From SVQP01 sp045658965 (GTDB taxonomy: Bacteria; Bacillota; Clostridia; Oscillospirales; CAG-272), in contig JAZOVZ010000063.1 in assembly GCA_045658965.1 (NCBI GenBank), positions 1 through 13,767 of the forward strand: 13,767 nt of DNA, in the 5' to 3' direction. The notes under the pieces are model-generated. The model ran no database searches. It had not been told where the DNA came from and saw nothing but the letters and a program-made list of their open reading frames with translations. The translations under genes and the position numbers were made by a program. Below, in pieces: positions 5,379 to 12,329 of this stretch (position 1 is the stretch's first letter; the number at the start of each line of letters is the position of its first letter).

Positions 5379-6241
5379 AAAAGAATTCTTTCCTTGCAAA
5401 GTTCTACATGTTCATGGTGTTCTTCTTCCTGTTTGCACCCATCGTCGTTATGATTCTGTTCTCATTCAATGCAGGTAAGAGTACGTCTGTATTTGAGGGT
5501 TTTTCGCTAAAGTGGTATTTGGAAATGATCACCAACGAAGCGATTCTGGAGGCTGTACGCAATACGCTTTTACTTGCCGTAACGTCCTCCGTTATCTCCA
5601 CCGCGCTTGGCACGATTGCAGCTTATGGTATTAACAAAATGCGCTCGCCCGGCGTGCGTACTGCGCTGATGACCATCACACAGATTCCCATGATCAATCC
5701 CGAGATCATCACCGGTTTTTCTTTCACGCTGATGTTCGTATTTGTCGGACTTTTGTTACACGTATCCGAAACCTTCAGCTTCTGGACCATGTTGATTGCG
5801 CACGTGACCTTCTCACTTCCCTACGTCATGCTGCAGATCACACCTAAGCTCAAGCAGATGGACAAATCCTTGCCCGAGGCAGCTATGGACCTTGGATGCA
5901 ATCCCGTGCAATCTTTCTTCAAAGTGGAGCTGCCCGAGATCATGCCCGGTATTGTGACAGGTTTGATTATGGCGTTTACGCTTTCGCTTGATGATTTCGT
6001 GATTTCGTACTTCACCAAGGGCTCCGGCTTTACAACACTGCCCATTCTGATTTACGGTGAAGTCAGAAAGTCGGTTAAGCCCGACATCTATGCGCTGGCA
6101 ACCGTGATCTTTGTGACGGTCTTGATCTTCTTGATCCTTTTCAACGTGCTTGGCGCGGACGAAGATGCGAAAGCAAAGCGACAGCAGCAGAAAGAGCGTG
6201 CAAAAGCACGCAGAGCACGCGCAAAGGAGGCAAGAAAATGA
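5375..6241 (+). CDS. potC: Spermidine/putrescine ABC transporter, permease PotC
   Basis: This is the second permease, 288 residues, with an ATG 8 bases from AGGAGGGA and overlapping the potB stop. The first helix (about 10-31) ends FSFNAG, typical of PotC. The EAA loop is EAAMDLGCNP at 168-177, followed by LPEIMPG (186-192), and SLDDFVISYF (204-213) is also typical of PotC. After the last helix (about 240-258) comes a tail of about 28 residues in which 12 of the last 24 are Lys or Arg, which I do not expect in PotC. Its coding DNA also carries the potD ribosome binding site (AGGAGG 6225-6230). The stop overlaps the potD start. Confidence 0.95.
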   Translation: MKKNSFLAKFYMFMVFFFLFAPIVVMILFSFNAGKSTSVFEGFSLKWYLEMITNEAILEAVRNTLLLAVTSSVISTALGTIAAYGINKMRSPGVRTALMTITQIPMINPEIITGFSFTLMFVFVGLLLHVSETFSFWTMLIAHVTFSLPYVMLQITPKLKQMDKSLPEAAMDLGCNPVQSFFKVELPEIMPGIVTGLIMAFTLSLDDFVISYFTKGSGFTTLPILIYGEVRKSVKPDIYALATVIFVTVLIFLILFNVLGADEDAKAKRQQQKERAKARRARAKEARK

Positions 6242-7422
6242 GAAAATCTTCAGTTCTTTCTCTCCTTATCGTATTTGCCATCATACTACCCTGCATGACC
6301 TGTCTGAGTGCATGCGATTCGGGATACGACGTTGTTCTCAACGTTTATAACTGGGGTGAATACATCTCGGACGGTTCCTTCGATTCCTTGGACGTCAATA
6401 AGGCTTTTGAGGATTGGTATTATCAGGAATACGGCGTACGTGTCAAGGTCAATTATGACACCTATGATTCCAACGAAAGCCTTCGTGCCAAGCTGGAAGC
6501 AGGTTCTGCAAACTATGACGTGATCATTCCTTCGGATTACATGATCGACTACTTCATTGAACACGACATGCTGCTTGAGCTCAACTTTGACAATATTCCC
6601 AATTTCCAAAAGAATATTCCCGAGCAGTTCCGCAATCTCTTTTACGATCCCGAGAATAAGTATACCGTTCCCTACACTTACGGTATGGTTGGCATTGTTT
6701 ACGACACCAATATCGTTGATGAGGCGGATATCGGTTCCTGGGATTTGATGTGGAATCCGGATTATGCAAAGCAGATTTTGCAGTTCGATAACTCTCGCGA
6801 TGCCTTTGGTACTGCAATGTACAAGCTTGGATTGAGTGTCAATTCAAAGAATACAGCGGATTGGGATAAGGCGTTTGCCGAGCTTTCCACGCAAAAGCCC
6901 GTACTCAAGAGATACGTCATGGACCAGGTCTTTAATATGATGGAATCCGGTGACGCTGCTATTGCGGCATATTATGCGGGTGACTGCATTACCATGATGG
7001 AAAACTCTTCCTCCAACGTTTCTCTGGATTTCTTCTATCCCAGAGATAATGAGGGGAATATTTCCACCAATTTGTTCATGGACGCTATGTGTATCCCCAC
7101 ATGCGCTAAGAACAAGGATATTGCAGAAGCGTACATCAATTTCATGCTCAGCACCGATCTTGAGATCAACGGTGAGGCTTGCGACGTTGCGCGTGCGAAT
7201 GCAGAGTACATCTATTACGCAACACCCAATGCAGCCGTTTTCGAAAATCCCGAGTATCAGGAATCTCTGGGCATGGGAGACGAAGAGTGCGACTATTACG
7301 CAATGCTCTACCCCGAAGGCTTTGATTTTGCGGCTTCTTATGAAAAATTTGCATACGCAAATTTAGATCCGGAGCTGCTTGCCTACATTTCCGACCTTTG
7401 GTTGGATCTCAAACTACAATAA
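6238..7422 (+). CDS. potD: Spermidine/putrescine-binding lipoprotein PotD
   Basis: This 394-residue extracellular substrate-binding protein is anchored by lipid. The signal peptide has a basic start (MRKS), a hydrophobic core (6-21) and the lipobox LSAC with lipidated Cys26. The mature part opens DVVLNVYNWGEYI, the YNW-xYI motif found in polyamine-binding PotD proteins, then DVIIPSDYMI, YTVPYTYGMVGIVYDT and a GDAAIAAYYAGD segment, all in the usual order of the family. It delivers spermidine or putrescine to PotBC; which polyamine is preferred cannot be told. The start has AGGAGG 7 bases upstream and overlaps the potC stop, so all four subunits are translationally coupled. Confidence 0.95.
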   Translation: MRKSSVLSLLIVFAIILPCMTCLSACDSGYDVVLNVYNWGEYISDGSFDSLDVNKAFEDWYYQEYGVRVKVNYDTYDSNESLRAKLEAGSANYDVIIPSDYMIDYFIEHDMLLELNFDNIPNFQKNIPEQFRNLFYDPENKYTVPYTYGMVGIVYDTNIVDEADIGSWDLMWNPDYAKQILQFDNSRDAFGTAMYKLGLSVNSKNTADWDKAFAELSTQKPVLKRYVMDQVFNMMESGDAAIAAYYAGDCITMMENSSSNVSLDFFYPRDNEGNISTNLFMDAMCIPTCAKNKDIAEAYINFMLSTDLEINGEACDVARANAEYIYYATPNAAVFENPEYQESLGMGDEECDYYAMLYPEGFDFAASYEKFAYANLDPELLAYISDLWLDLKLQ

Positions 7423-7426
7423 AAAC

Positions 7427-7455
7427 AAGAGCCGCATACGCGGCTCTTTGTTTAC
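7427..7455 (+). terminator. Terminator after potD
   Basis: A 9-bp stem AAGAGCCGC (7427-7435) / GCGGCTCTT (7440-7448) with an ATAC loop is followed by TGTTT, a short U-tract. Its end is only about ten bases from the next start codon, and I see no separate promoter for that gene, so partial read-through is likely. Confidence 0.75.
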
Positions 7456-7464
7456 GAGGTATTT

Positions 7465-8619
7465 ATGCAAAAGACAATTCGTTTATTTGATGCAGACAGC
7501 TATATGCAGACTTTTGATGCAACGGTGCTCTCCTGTAATCCCGAGGACGGTCGTTATGCCGTGATACTGGATGCAACCGCGTTCTTCCCCGAGGAGGGAG
7601 GACAATGTGCCGATAGCGGCATGCTGCACCAAGCTAACGTCCTTGACGTGCAGGAAAACGACGGTGTGATCACACATTACATTGACACGCCTTTGCAGGT
7701 CGGCACCCAAGTGCACGGTCAGATAGACTTCCCTGCACGCTTTTTACGTATGCAGATTCACTCGGGTGAACATATCGTATCGGGGCTTATGCACCGAAAA
7801 TACGGTTTTAGCAACGTGGGATTTCATCTGGGCAGTGAGATCACAATGGATTTTGACGGCGAGCTGACACGCGAACAACTCAACGAAATTGAAGATGAAG
7901 CAAACAGAATCATCTATGAAAACGTGCCGATTACAGCCGAATATCCGTCCAAGGAAGTATTGATCGCCACAGAGTATCGCTCCAAGCTGGATCTGACCGA
8001 GAACGTGCGCCTTGTTACGATTGGCGAATACGATATTTGTGCTTGCTGTGCACCGCACGTTGCACGCACCGGTGAGATCGGCATGATCAAACTGCTTGAC
8101 GCTATCCGCTATAAGGGTGGTATGCGCATCCACTTCCTTGCAGGCAGTGCTGCACTTGAGCATTACCGCAAGACCTGGACTGACGTAGCAACGCTTTCCG
8201 CAATGCTTTCTGTTCCTCAAAGCGACGTTGTCGAAGGCCTAAAAAAACGCGATGCGGAAATTGAAAAGCGCGGTGCGATCATTTCTTCCCTGCGCAAGCA
8301 ACTTCTTGACTATAAGATTGCCGCTTTAACGGAGACCGAAGGAAATCTCTGTATATTTACGGATGATCCCGATATGCTGGCGCTGCGCTTGCTTGTCAAC
8401 GCAGGCGTGGAAAAATGCACGGGGGTTTGTGCGGCATTTTCCGGTAACGATGCGGATGGCTACAAATATATTATGGGTGCACAAAATACTGATCTGCGCA
8501 GCCTTTCAAAGCAAATAAACGCCGCCCTTGGCGGCAAGGGCGGCGGCAGTGCGCAAATGATCCAGGGCAGCTGCTGTGCCAAGGAGAGCGAAATTCGCGC
8601 TTATATGGATAGTTTATAA
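7465..8619 (+). CDS. AlaX-type alanyl-tRNA editing protein with C-terminal DHHA1-like domain
   Basis: This 384-residue protein resembles the editing half of alanyl-tRNA synthetase and probably hydrolyses wrongly charged Ser- or Gly-tRNA(Ala) in trans. Residues 1-90 form the AlaRS domain-II-like beta part, with FFPEEGGQCADSG (40-52). The zinc site is HSGEH (H99, H103) plus CCAPH (C194, H198), matching HxxxH and CxxxH of AlaX. Residues 240-290 look like a coiled coil, and the C-terminus ends with GGKGGGSAQMIQGS, as in DHHA1 domains. There is no aminoacylation domain. The start has GAGGT 5 bases upstream. It sits just after the potABCD terminator; I see no functional link to polyamine uptake. 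The stop overlaps that of the convergent gene. Confidence 0.9.
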   Translation: MQKTIRLFDADSYMQTFDATVLSCNPEDGRYAVILDATAFFPEEGGQCADSGMLHQANVLDVQENDGVITHYIDTPLQVGTQVHGQIDFPARFLRMQIHSGEHIVSGLMHRKYGFSNVGFHLGSEITMDFDGELTREQLNEIEDEANRIIYENVPITAEYPSKEVLIATEYRSKLDLTENVRLVTIGEYDICACCAPHVARTGEIGMIKLLDAIRYKGGMRIHFLAGSAALEHYRKTWTDVATLSAMLSVPQSDVVEGLKKRDAEIEKRGAIISSLRKQLLDYKIAALTETEGNLCIFTDDPDMLALRLLVNAGVEKCTGVCAAFSGNDADGYKYIMGAQNTDLRSLSKQINAALGGKGGGSAQMIQGSCCAKESEIRAYMDSL

Positions 8620-9312
8620 AATCACGTCACACACCAGCATATTATGGTCGGTAACGCGCGAAGTCGTTGTATCGACCGTATGCACATGATCTACTTGATA
8701 TCCCAAATACAGCACGTTGTCTATGCTTCTGTCCGCATACGTAAACAGACCGGCATTGGCACGACCAAAACGGGGCAGGTATTCTGCAAGCTTAGGCGGA
8801 TTGGTATTGAAATCGCCGCAGCACAGAAGCTTTGCTCCGTTTTTTTCTGCATATTCGCAGAGAATATCACCAAGACACAGCATGGTATCGGTATTGGCTT
8901 CTTCGCTTTCGATGGATAAATGGGTGTTGAAAAGCGTCACGCGCTCTCCTTCCACGTCCAAAACAACGTAACCGCAAGAGGTACCCTGCTTTGCAATCTT
9001 CACCGCAAAATTCAATGTCTGCGCCTCGATGATCGGATAGCGCGACAGAATTGCCGTACCGTATTCGCCCCCTTGAAAATCACGTATTTTGATGAAATAA
9101 GAATAAGCATACCCAGCCATATGCGCAAGCTCTGCAGTCATATCCACGCCTTCGGAGCGTGCTGCACGTTTATCCACCTCTTGCAAACATACGGCATCGG
9201 CATTAACGGCGGCGATGCTCTGCGCCAAAAGCTCCAAATTTTCTTTCGTGTAACGCCCATGCAAAAAATGAGACGAGCAAATATTATAGCTTGCTAATTT
9301 AAAAGATTTCAT
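8614..9312 (-). CDS. Endonuclease/exonuclease/phosphatase (EEP) family protein
   Basis: This 232-residue protein has the EEP fold motifs in order: LASYNIC (6-12, metal-site Asn), VCLQEVD (41-47, metal-binding Glu), GEYGTAILSRYPI (82-94), LFNTHLS, CCGDFNTN (catalytic Asp and Asn) and the C-terminal TDHNMLVCDV (catalytic Asp-His). It is probably a metal-dependent phosphodiesterase or phosphatase; the substrate (DNA, lipid or other phosphoester) cannot be told. I see no signal peptide, so it is cytoplasmic. The ATG follows GAGGTG with a 6-nt spacer. The gene is transcribed divergently from glpK and ends tail-to-tail with the editing gene through a 6-bp TTATAA overlap. Confidence 0.9.
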   Translation of the reverse strand: MKSFKLASYNICSSHFLHGRYTKENLELLAQSIAAVNADAVCLQEVDKRAARSEGVDMTAELAHMAGYAYSYFIKIRDFQGGEYGTAILSRYPIIEAQTLNFAVKIAKQGTSCGYVVLDVEGERVTLFNTHLSIESEEANTDTMLCLGDILCEYAEKNGAKLLCCGDFNTNPPKLAEYLPRFGRANAGLFTYADRSIDNVLYLGYQVDHVHTVDTTTSRVTDHNMLVCDVIL

Positions 9313-9331
9313 AAAATCACCTCTTTTGTTT

Positions 9332-9360
9332 ATTGTAACATATCTTTATCCATTGGTAAA
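9332..9360 (-). promoter_or_regulatory. Promoter of the EEP-family gene
   Basis: On the minus strand TTTACC (9360-9355) and TACAAT (9337-9332) are 17 bp apart, 20 bases upstream of the start codon. Confidence 0.65.
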
Positions 9361-9390
9361 GGGGTAAATCAAAAAATCCCTCTTGTAAAC

Positions 9391-9419
9391 TTGACACGAT
9401 TTACTCGGTATGTTATAAT
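9391..9419 (+). promoter_or_regulatory. Consensus promoter of glpK
   Basis: TTGACA (9391-9396) and TATAAT (9414-9419) are perfect with a 17-bp spacer; the glpK ATG is 30 bases downstream. I see no long inverted repeat that would mark a repressor site and no catabolite-control (cre) box that I can identify with confidence. Confidence 0.88.
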
Positions 9420-9449
9420 CAGTACAAGGAAACGCAACGGAGGTGCGCT

Positions 9450-10934
9450 ATGAAGCAATATTTACTTGCCATGGACCAAGGCACGACAAGCTGTCGCGCC
9501 ATCATTTTCTCAGCCACAGGTGAAATGATCGCCACCGCGCAAAAGGAATTTACCCAACACTTCCCTGCTGACGGCTGGGTGGAGCATGATCCTACCGAAA
9601 TCTGGGCTACTCAGATCGGTGTGGCGCATGAAGCACTTGCCAAATCGGGACTCGACAGCTCCGATATTGCGGGTATTGGCATCACAAATCAGCGTGAAAC
9701 CACGGTAGTATGGGATAAAAATACCGGTAAGCCGATCTATAACGCCATCGTTTGGCAATGTCGCCGTACTGCCGCTTATTGCGATGATTTGAAAGCGCAA
9801 GGACTTGCGGATACCGTGCGTGCCAAAACAGGTCTTTTGATCGACTCTTATTTCTCTGCAACTAAAATTCGATGGATTCTTCAAAACGTACCCGGCGCAA
9901 TGGAAAAAGCGAGGCGTGGGGAGCTCTTGTTCGGCACCATTGATACTTGGCTTATTTGGATGCTGACGGGTGGCAAGGTGCATGCAACCGATCCCAGTAA
10001 CGCTGCCCGTACCATGATCTATAATATTCATGAGCTTTGTTGGGATCAAGAGCTTTTGGATTTGTTCGGCATTCCTGAGAATATGCTCCCCGACGTAATG
10101 CCTTCCTCCGGTATTTTCGGTTATACCAAACCCATGCTCTTCGGTTGTGAGATTCCGATTGCGGGCGTTGCAGGCGACCAGCAGGCGGCATTGTTCGGAC
10201 AATGCTGCTTTGACAAGGGCGACGTGAAAAATACGTACGGCACGGGCGGATTTATGCTGATGAACACCGGCACGACCCCTATCTCCTCTCAAAACGGTCT
10301 TGTGACGTCAATTGCATGGCGTATAGGAGACGTAACGCAATACGTGCTTGAGGGTTCTGTGTTTATTTGCGGCGCTGCAGTACAATGGCTGCGCGACGGT
10401 CTTGGCATGATTCGCGCCTCGGCTGATTCCGAAAAGCTGGCTCGCAGCGTGCCTGACAGCGGCGGTGTGTATTTTGTTCCCGCGTTTGTCGGCTTGGGCG
10501 CACCTTACTGGGATGCTTACGCAAGAGGCAGCATCACCGGGTTGACGCGTGCCACAACAAAGGCGCACATCGTGCGCGCGACGCTTGAGGCTATGGCTTA
10601 TCAAACCGCAGACGTTCTGGCTGTTATGGAACAAGAGGTGGGCACCAAGGTGCAAGCGCTAAAGGTTGACGGCGGCGCAAGTGCAAACGGATTCTTGCTG
10701 CAATTCCAGTCGGATATTACGGGCAAAAGCATAGTGCGACCTGCCTGCATTGAAACCACTGCGCTTGGTGCGGCTTGTCTTGCAGGCCTTGCGGTTGGTA
10801 TTTACGAATCAACCGATCACATTCGCGCTGTCAACAAAGCTGACGCAAGCTTTGAGCCGACTATGTCAAGTGAGCAACGCGACGAGCTTTATCTTGGTTG
10901 GAAGCGTGCAATCAAACGAACGCTGAGTGAATAA
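9450..10934 (+). CDS. glpK: Glycerol kinase
   Basis: It phosphorylates glycerol with ATP to sn-glycerol 3-phosphate in the cytoplasm. At 494 residues it is close to E. coli GlpK (502). FGGY-kinase features are complete: phosphate-binding MDQGTTSCRAI (8-18), glycerol-contacting NQRET (80-84) and YFSATK (134-139), catalytic base D243 in AGDQQAALFGQ, adenine-site TYGTGGFML (262-270), and DGGASANGFLLQFQSDI near 403-420. The start has GGAGGT 5 bases before the ATG. Gram-positive GlpK is often activated by HPr phosphorylation of a His in a YHFYG-type motif just before the PIAG segment; here that place reads PMLFG, so the His appears to be missing. No glpF, glpD or glpP is adjacent; it is a single-gene unit. 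Confidence 0.97.
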   Translation: MKQYLLAMDQGTTSCRAIIFSATGEMIATAQKEFTQHFPADGWVEHDPTEIWATQIGVAHEALAKSGLDSSDIAGIGITNQRETTVVWDKNTGKPIYNAIVWQCRRTAAYCDDLKAQGLADTVRAKTGLLIDSYFSATKIRWILQNVPGAMEKARRGELLFGTIDTWLIWMLTGGKVHATDPSNAARTMIYNIHELCWDQELLDLFGIPENMLPDVMPSSGIFGYTKPMLFGCEIPIAGVAGDQQAALFGQCCFDKGDVKNTYGTGGFMLMNTGTTPISSQNGLVTSIAWRIGDVTQYVLEGSVFICGAAVQWLRDGLGMIRASADSEKLARSVPDSGGVYFVPAFVGLGAPYWDAYARGSITGLTRATTKAHIVRATLEAMAYQTADVLAVMEQEVGTKVQALKVDGGASANGFLLQFQSDITGKSIVRPACIETTALGAACLAGLAVGIYESTDHIRAVNKADASFEPTMSSEQRDELYLGWKRAIKRTLSE

Positions 10935-10940
10935 TAAAAA

Positions 10941-10974
10941 AGTAAAAAGGGTGCCGTTTGGCACCCCTTTTACT
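10941..10974. terminator. Bidirectional terminator between glpK and rpmA
   Basis: AGTAAAA (10941-10947) and GGGTGCC (10949-10955) pair with GGCACCC (10960-10966) and TTTTACT (10968-10974), with one A-C mismatch and a GTTT loop. A- and T-runs on both sides let it serve glpK (+) and the rplU-prp-rpmA operon (-), whose stop codons converge on it. Confidence 0.85.
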
Positions 10975-10991
10975 TTTGACCCGGTCAGAAA

Positions 10992-11270
10992 TCAGTCTGC
11001 GTAAACGCTGACCTGCTTCTTATCCTTAGTCTTGTGTTCAAATTTTACCTTGCCGTCGATCAGCGCGTACAGAGTGTGGTCAGTACCCATACCAACGTTG
11101 TTACCAGCGTGGATAGCGGTTCCTCTCTGTCTTACGATGATGTTGCCGGCAACAACTGCCTGACCGTCAGCCTTCTTAACGCCAAGGCGCTTAGACTCAC
11201 TGTCACGACCGTTCTTAGTAGAGCCGACACCCTTTTTATGAGCAAAGAACTGTAAACTAAGTCTCAACAT
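10992..11270 (-). CDS. rpmA: 50S ribosomal protein bL27 with cleavable N-terminal extension
   Basis: This 92-residue protein sits by the peptidyl-transferase centre of the 50S subunit. The ATG at 11270-11268 has GGAGGT 6 bases upstream; the longer frame to 11306 lacks L27 sequence. It begins MLRLSLQFFAHKKGVGSTKN. Firmicute L27 precursors carry such an MLxLxLQFFA extension, which the protease Prp removes after the double Phe to expose the A-H-K-K-G mature end. The prp gene is directly upstream here, as expected. The remaining sequence (GRDSESKRLGVKKADGQ, TDHTLYALIDGKVKFE) is canonical. Last gene of the operon, followed by the bidirectional terminator. Confidence 0.96.
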   Translation of the reverse strand: MLRLSLQFFAHKKGVGSTKNGRDSESKRLGVKKADGQAVVAGNIIVRQRGTAIHAGNNVGMGTDHTLYALIDGKVKFEHKTKDKKQVSVYAD

Positions 11271-11336
11271 GATCTTACCTCCATCTTTAATGCGATCCCA
11301 ATCCAAGGGGATTCTGAATTTGAAAAATTACGTGGT

Positions 11337-11699
11337 TTACGACTCGTACGCCTTATCGATAACAGATACGTCCAGGAAATCGTAATACTCTTCGATCATA
11401 TCTTCAATCTGCTTGTAATAAGCCATGAAGATGCCCGAAACAGCATAACGCTTGTAATCGTCCTCCTCGAATTCGGGGAGAGCCGACTTGGACTTCACGG
11501 TGATCTTGGTGGTGGACTCATCGATATTGTAATCAATATGCGATGCATACGCCACTTCCACAGTGTTGATGATGAGCATGGTCATTGCCGACAAAGCCGC
11601 GCAAATGATGTCGTCACCCTCTTGTCCGTAACCTGTGTGTCCCTGTTCCTCAAAGCCGTAGAAAATTCCGTCGCTTCTGAAAAATACCAGCTTGGTCAT
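11337..11699 (-). CDS. prp: Ribosomal-processing cysteine protease Prp
   Basis: This 120-residue cytoplasmic protease (YsxB/Prp family) cleaves the N-terminal extension of L27. The family motif GHTGYGQEGDDIICAALSAM spans residues 20-39, with catalytic His21 and Cys33; position and spacing match known Prp proteins, in which the pair is about residues 22 and 34. The acidic C-terminal half (EEDDYKRYAVSGIFMAYYKQIEDM) is typical. It lies between rplU and rpmA, the usual order. I see no Shine-Dalgarno sequence before its ATG: the bases are TTAATTTTCGGTTTTT. It starts 12 bases after the rplU stop, so translation probably depends on coupling to rplU and should be weak, as suits a processing enzyme. 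Confidence 0.95.
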   Translation of the reverse strand: MTKLVFFRSDGIFYGFEEQGHTGYGQEGDDIICAALSAMTMLIINTVEVAYASHIDYNIDESTTKITVKSKSALPEFEEDDYKRYAVSGIFMAYYKQIEDMIEEYYDFLDVSVIDKAYES

Positions 11700-11711
11700 A
11701 AAAACCGAAAA

Positions 11712-12023
11712 TTAAGCTTCGATCTTAGTGATCTGAACCTTGGTGTAAGGCTGTCTGTGACCGATCTTCTTCTTTTCGTTCTTCTTGGGCTTGTACTTCA
11801 TGACGTAAATCTTCTTGTTCTTGCCGTTCTTCAGCACAGTAGCGGTTACCTTAGCGCCTTCAACGGTGGGAACGCCTGCCTTAAAGCCTGCGTCGGTAGA
11901 AACTGCAACGACCTTATCAAAAACGATCTCGCTGCCTTCCTCAACATTGAGCTTCTCGACATAGATGATGTCCTGCTCGAGTACCTTGTACTGCTTTCCG
12001 CCGGTTTCAATTACTGCAAACAC
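11712..12023 (-). CDS. rplU: 50S ribosomal protein bL21
   Basis: This 103-residue 23S rRNA-binding protein of the large subunit has the usual length. I chose the GTG at 12023-12021, giving MFAVIETGGKQYKV, the standard L21 start, with AGAGGTG 6 bases upstream; a GTG at 12032 is part of the ribosome binding site. The C-terminal KKIYVMKYKPKKNEKKKIGHRQPYTKVQI matches the L21 signature (GHRQPYT). First gene of rplU-prp-rpmA. Confidence 0.97.
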   Translation of the reverse strand: MFAVIETGGKQYKVLEQDIIYVEKLNVEEGSEIVFDKVVAVSTDAGFKAGVPTVEGAKVTATVLKNGKNKKIYVMKYKPKKNEKKKIGHRQPYTKVQITKIEA

Positions 12024-12112
12024 GAAAAGCACCTCTCTTTCATATAGTCTCGCTAAATTCGGCGATGCAATTCATTGAAAAACTGCATACTTAAAAAGCC
12101 TATTTTATGCGG
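12024..12112 (-). promoter_or_regulatory. rplU 5' leader, possible L21 autoregulatory leader RNA
   Basis: About 89 transcribed bases lie between the promoter and the rplU start. On the minus strand ATGCA (12088-12084) pairs with TGCAT (12069-12065), closing a hairpin with further pairs inside. Firmicutes are known to carry a structured L21 leader at this place, but I cannot confirm a match to that family by eye. Confidence 0.4.
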
Positions 12113-12118
12113 CACTAT

Positions 12119-12147
12119 ATTTTAGCATATCATAGTATATTTGTCAA
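12119..12147 (-). promoter_or_regulatory. Promoter of the rplU-prp-rpmA operon
   Basis: On the minus strand TTGACA (12147-12142) and TAAAAT (12124-12119) are 17 bp apart, about 96 bases before the rplU start. The DNA further upstream (12148-12200) is very A/T-rich. Confidence 0.8.
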
Positions 12148-12259
12148 GGGGTTTTTGAAACTTTTTCACAATATTTTGATATTTTTTTCGTGCAATATGA
12201 CAGAGTTCATATTAAGATCGTTTTTTTCTGAATTTTATTTTGTTTTCGACCTTTTTCTC

Positions 12260-12288
12260 TTGACGAATGATGAAAAATATCGTATAAT
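12260..12288 (+). promoter_or_regulatory. Promoter of the ROK-like regulator gene
   Basis: TTGACG (12260-12265) and a perfect TATAAT (12283-12288) are 17 bp apart, 41 bases before the start codon. The 150 bases between this and the divergent rplU promoter hold only A/T-rich sequence. Confidence 0.8.
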
Positions 12289-12301
12289 CATATCATGATT
12301 A
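12285..12301 (+). promoter_or_regulatory. Inverted repeat on the -10 box, candidate operator
   Basis: TAATCAT (12285-12291) and ATGATTA (12295-12301) are perfect 7-bp arms around a 3-bp centre. They cover the last four bases of the -10 box and the start point of the regulator's own promoter. This is a typical place for autorepression. Confidence 0.5.
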
Positions 12302-12329
12302 CCAGTATTTACCATTTCGGAGTGAAAGT

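Noticed and set aside
9510..10292. A 260-codon minus-strand frame opposite glpK
   Set aside because: It is the shadow of glpK, which is unambiguous.
12107..12298. A 63-codon plus-strand frame in the rplU/ROK intergenic region
   Set aside because: It is Phe/Ile-rich only because the DNA is A/T-rich; it has no ribosome binding site and overlaps both divergent promoters.
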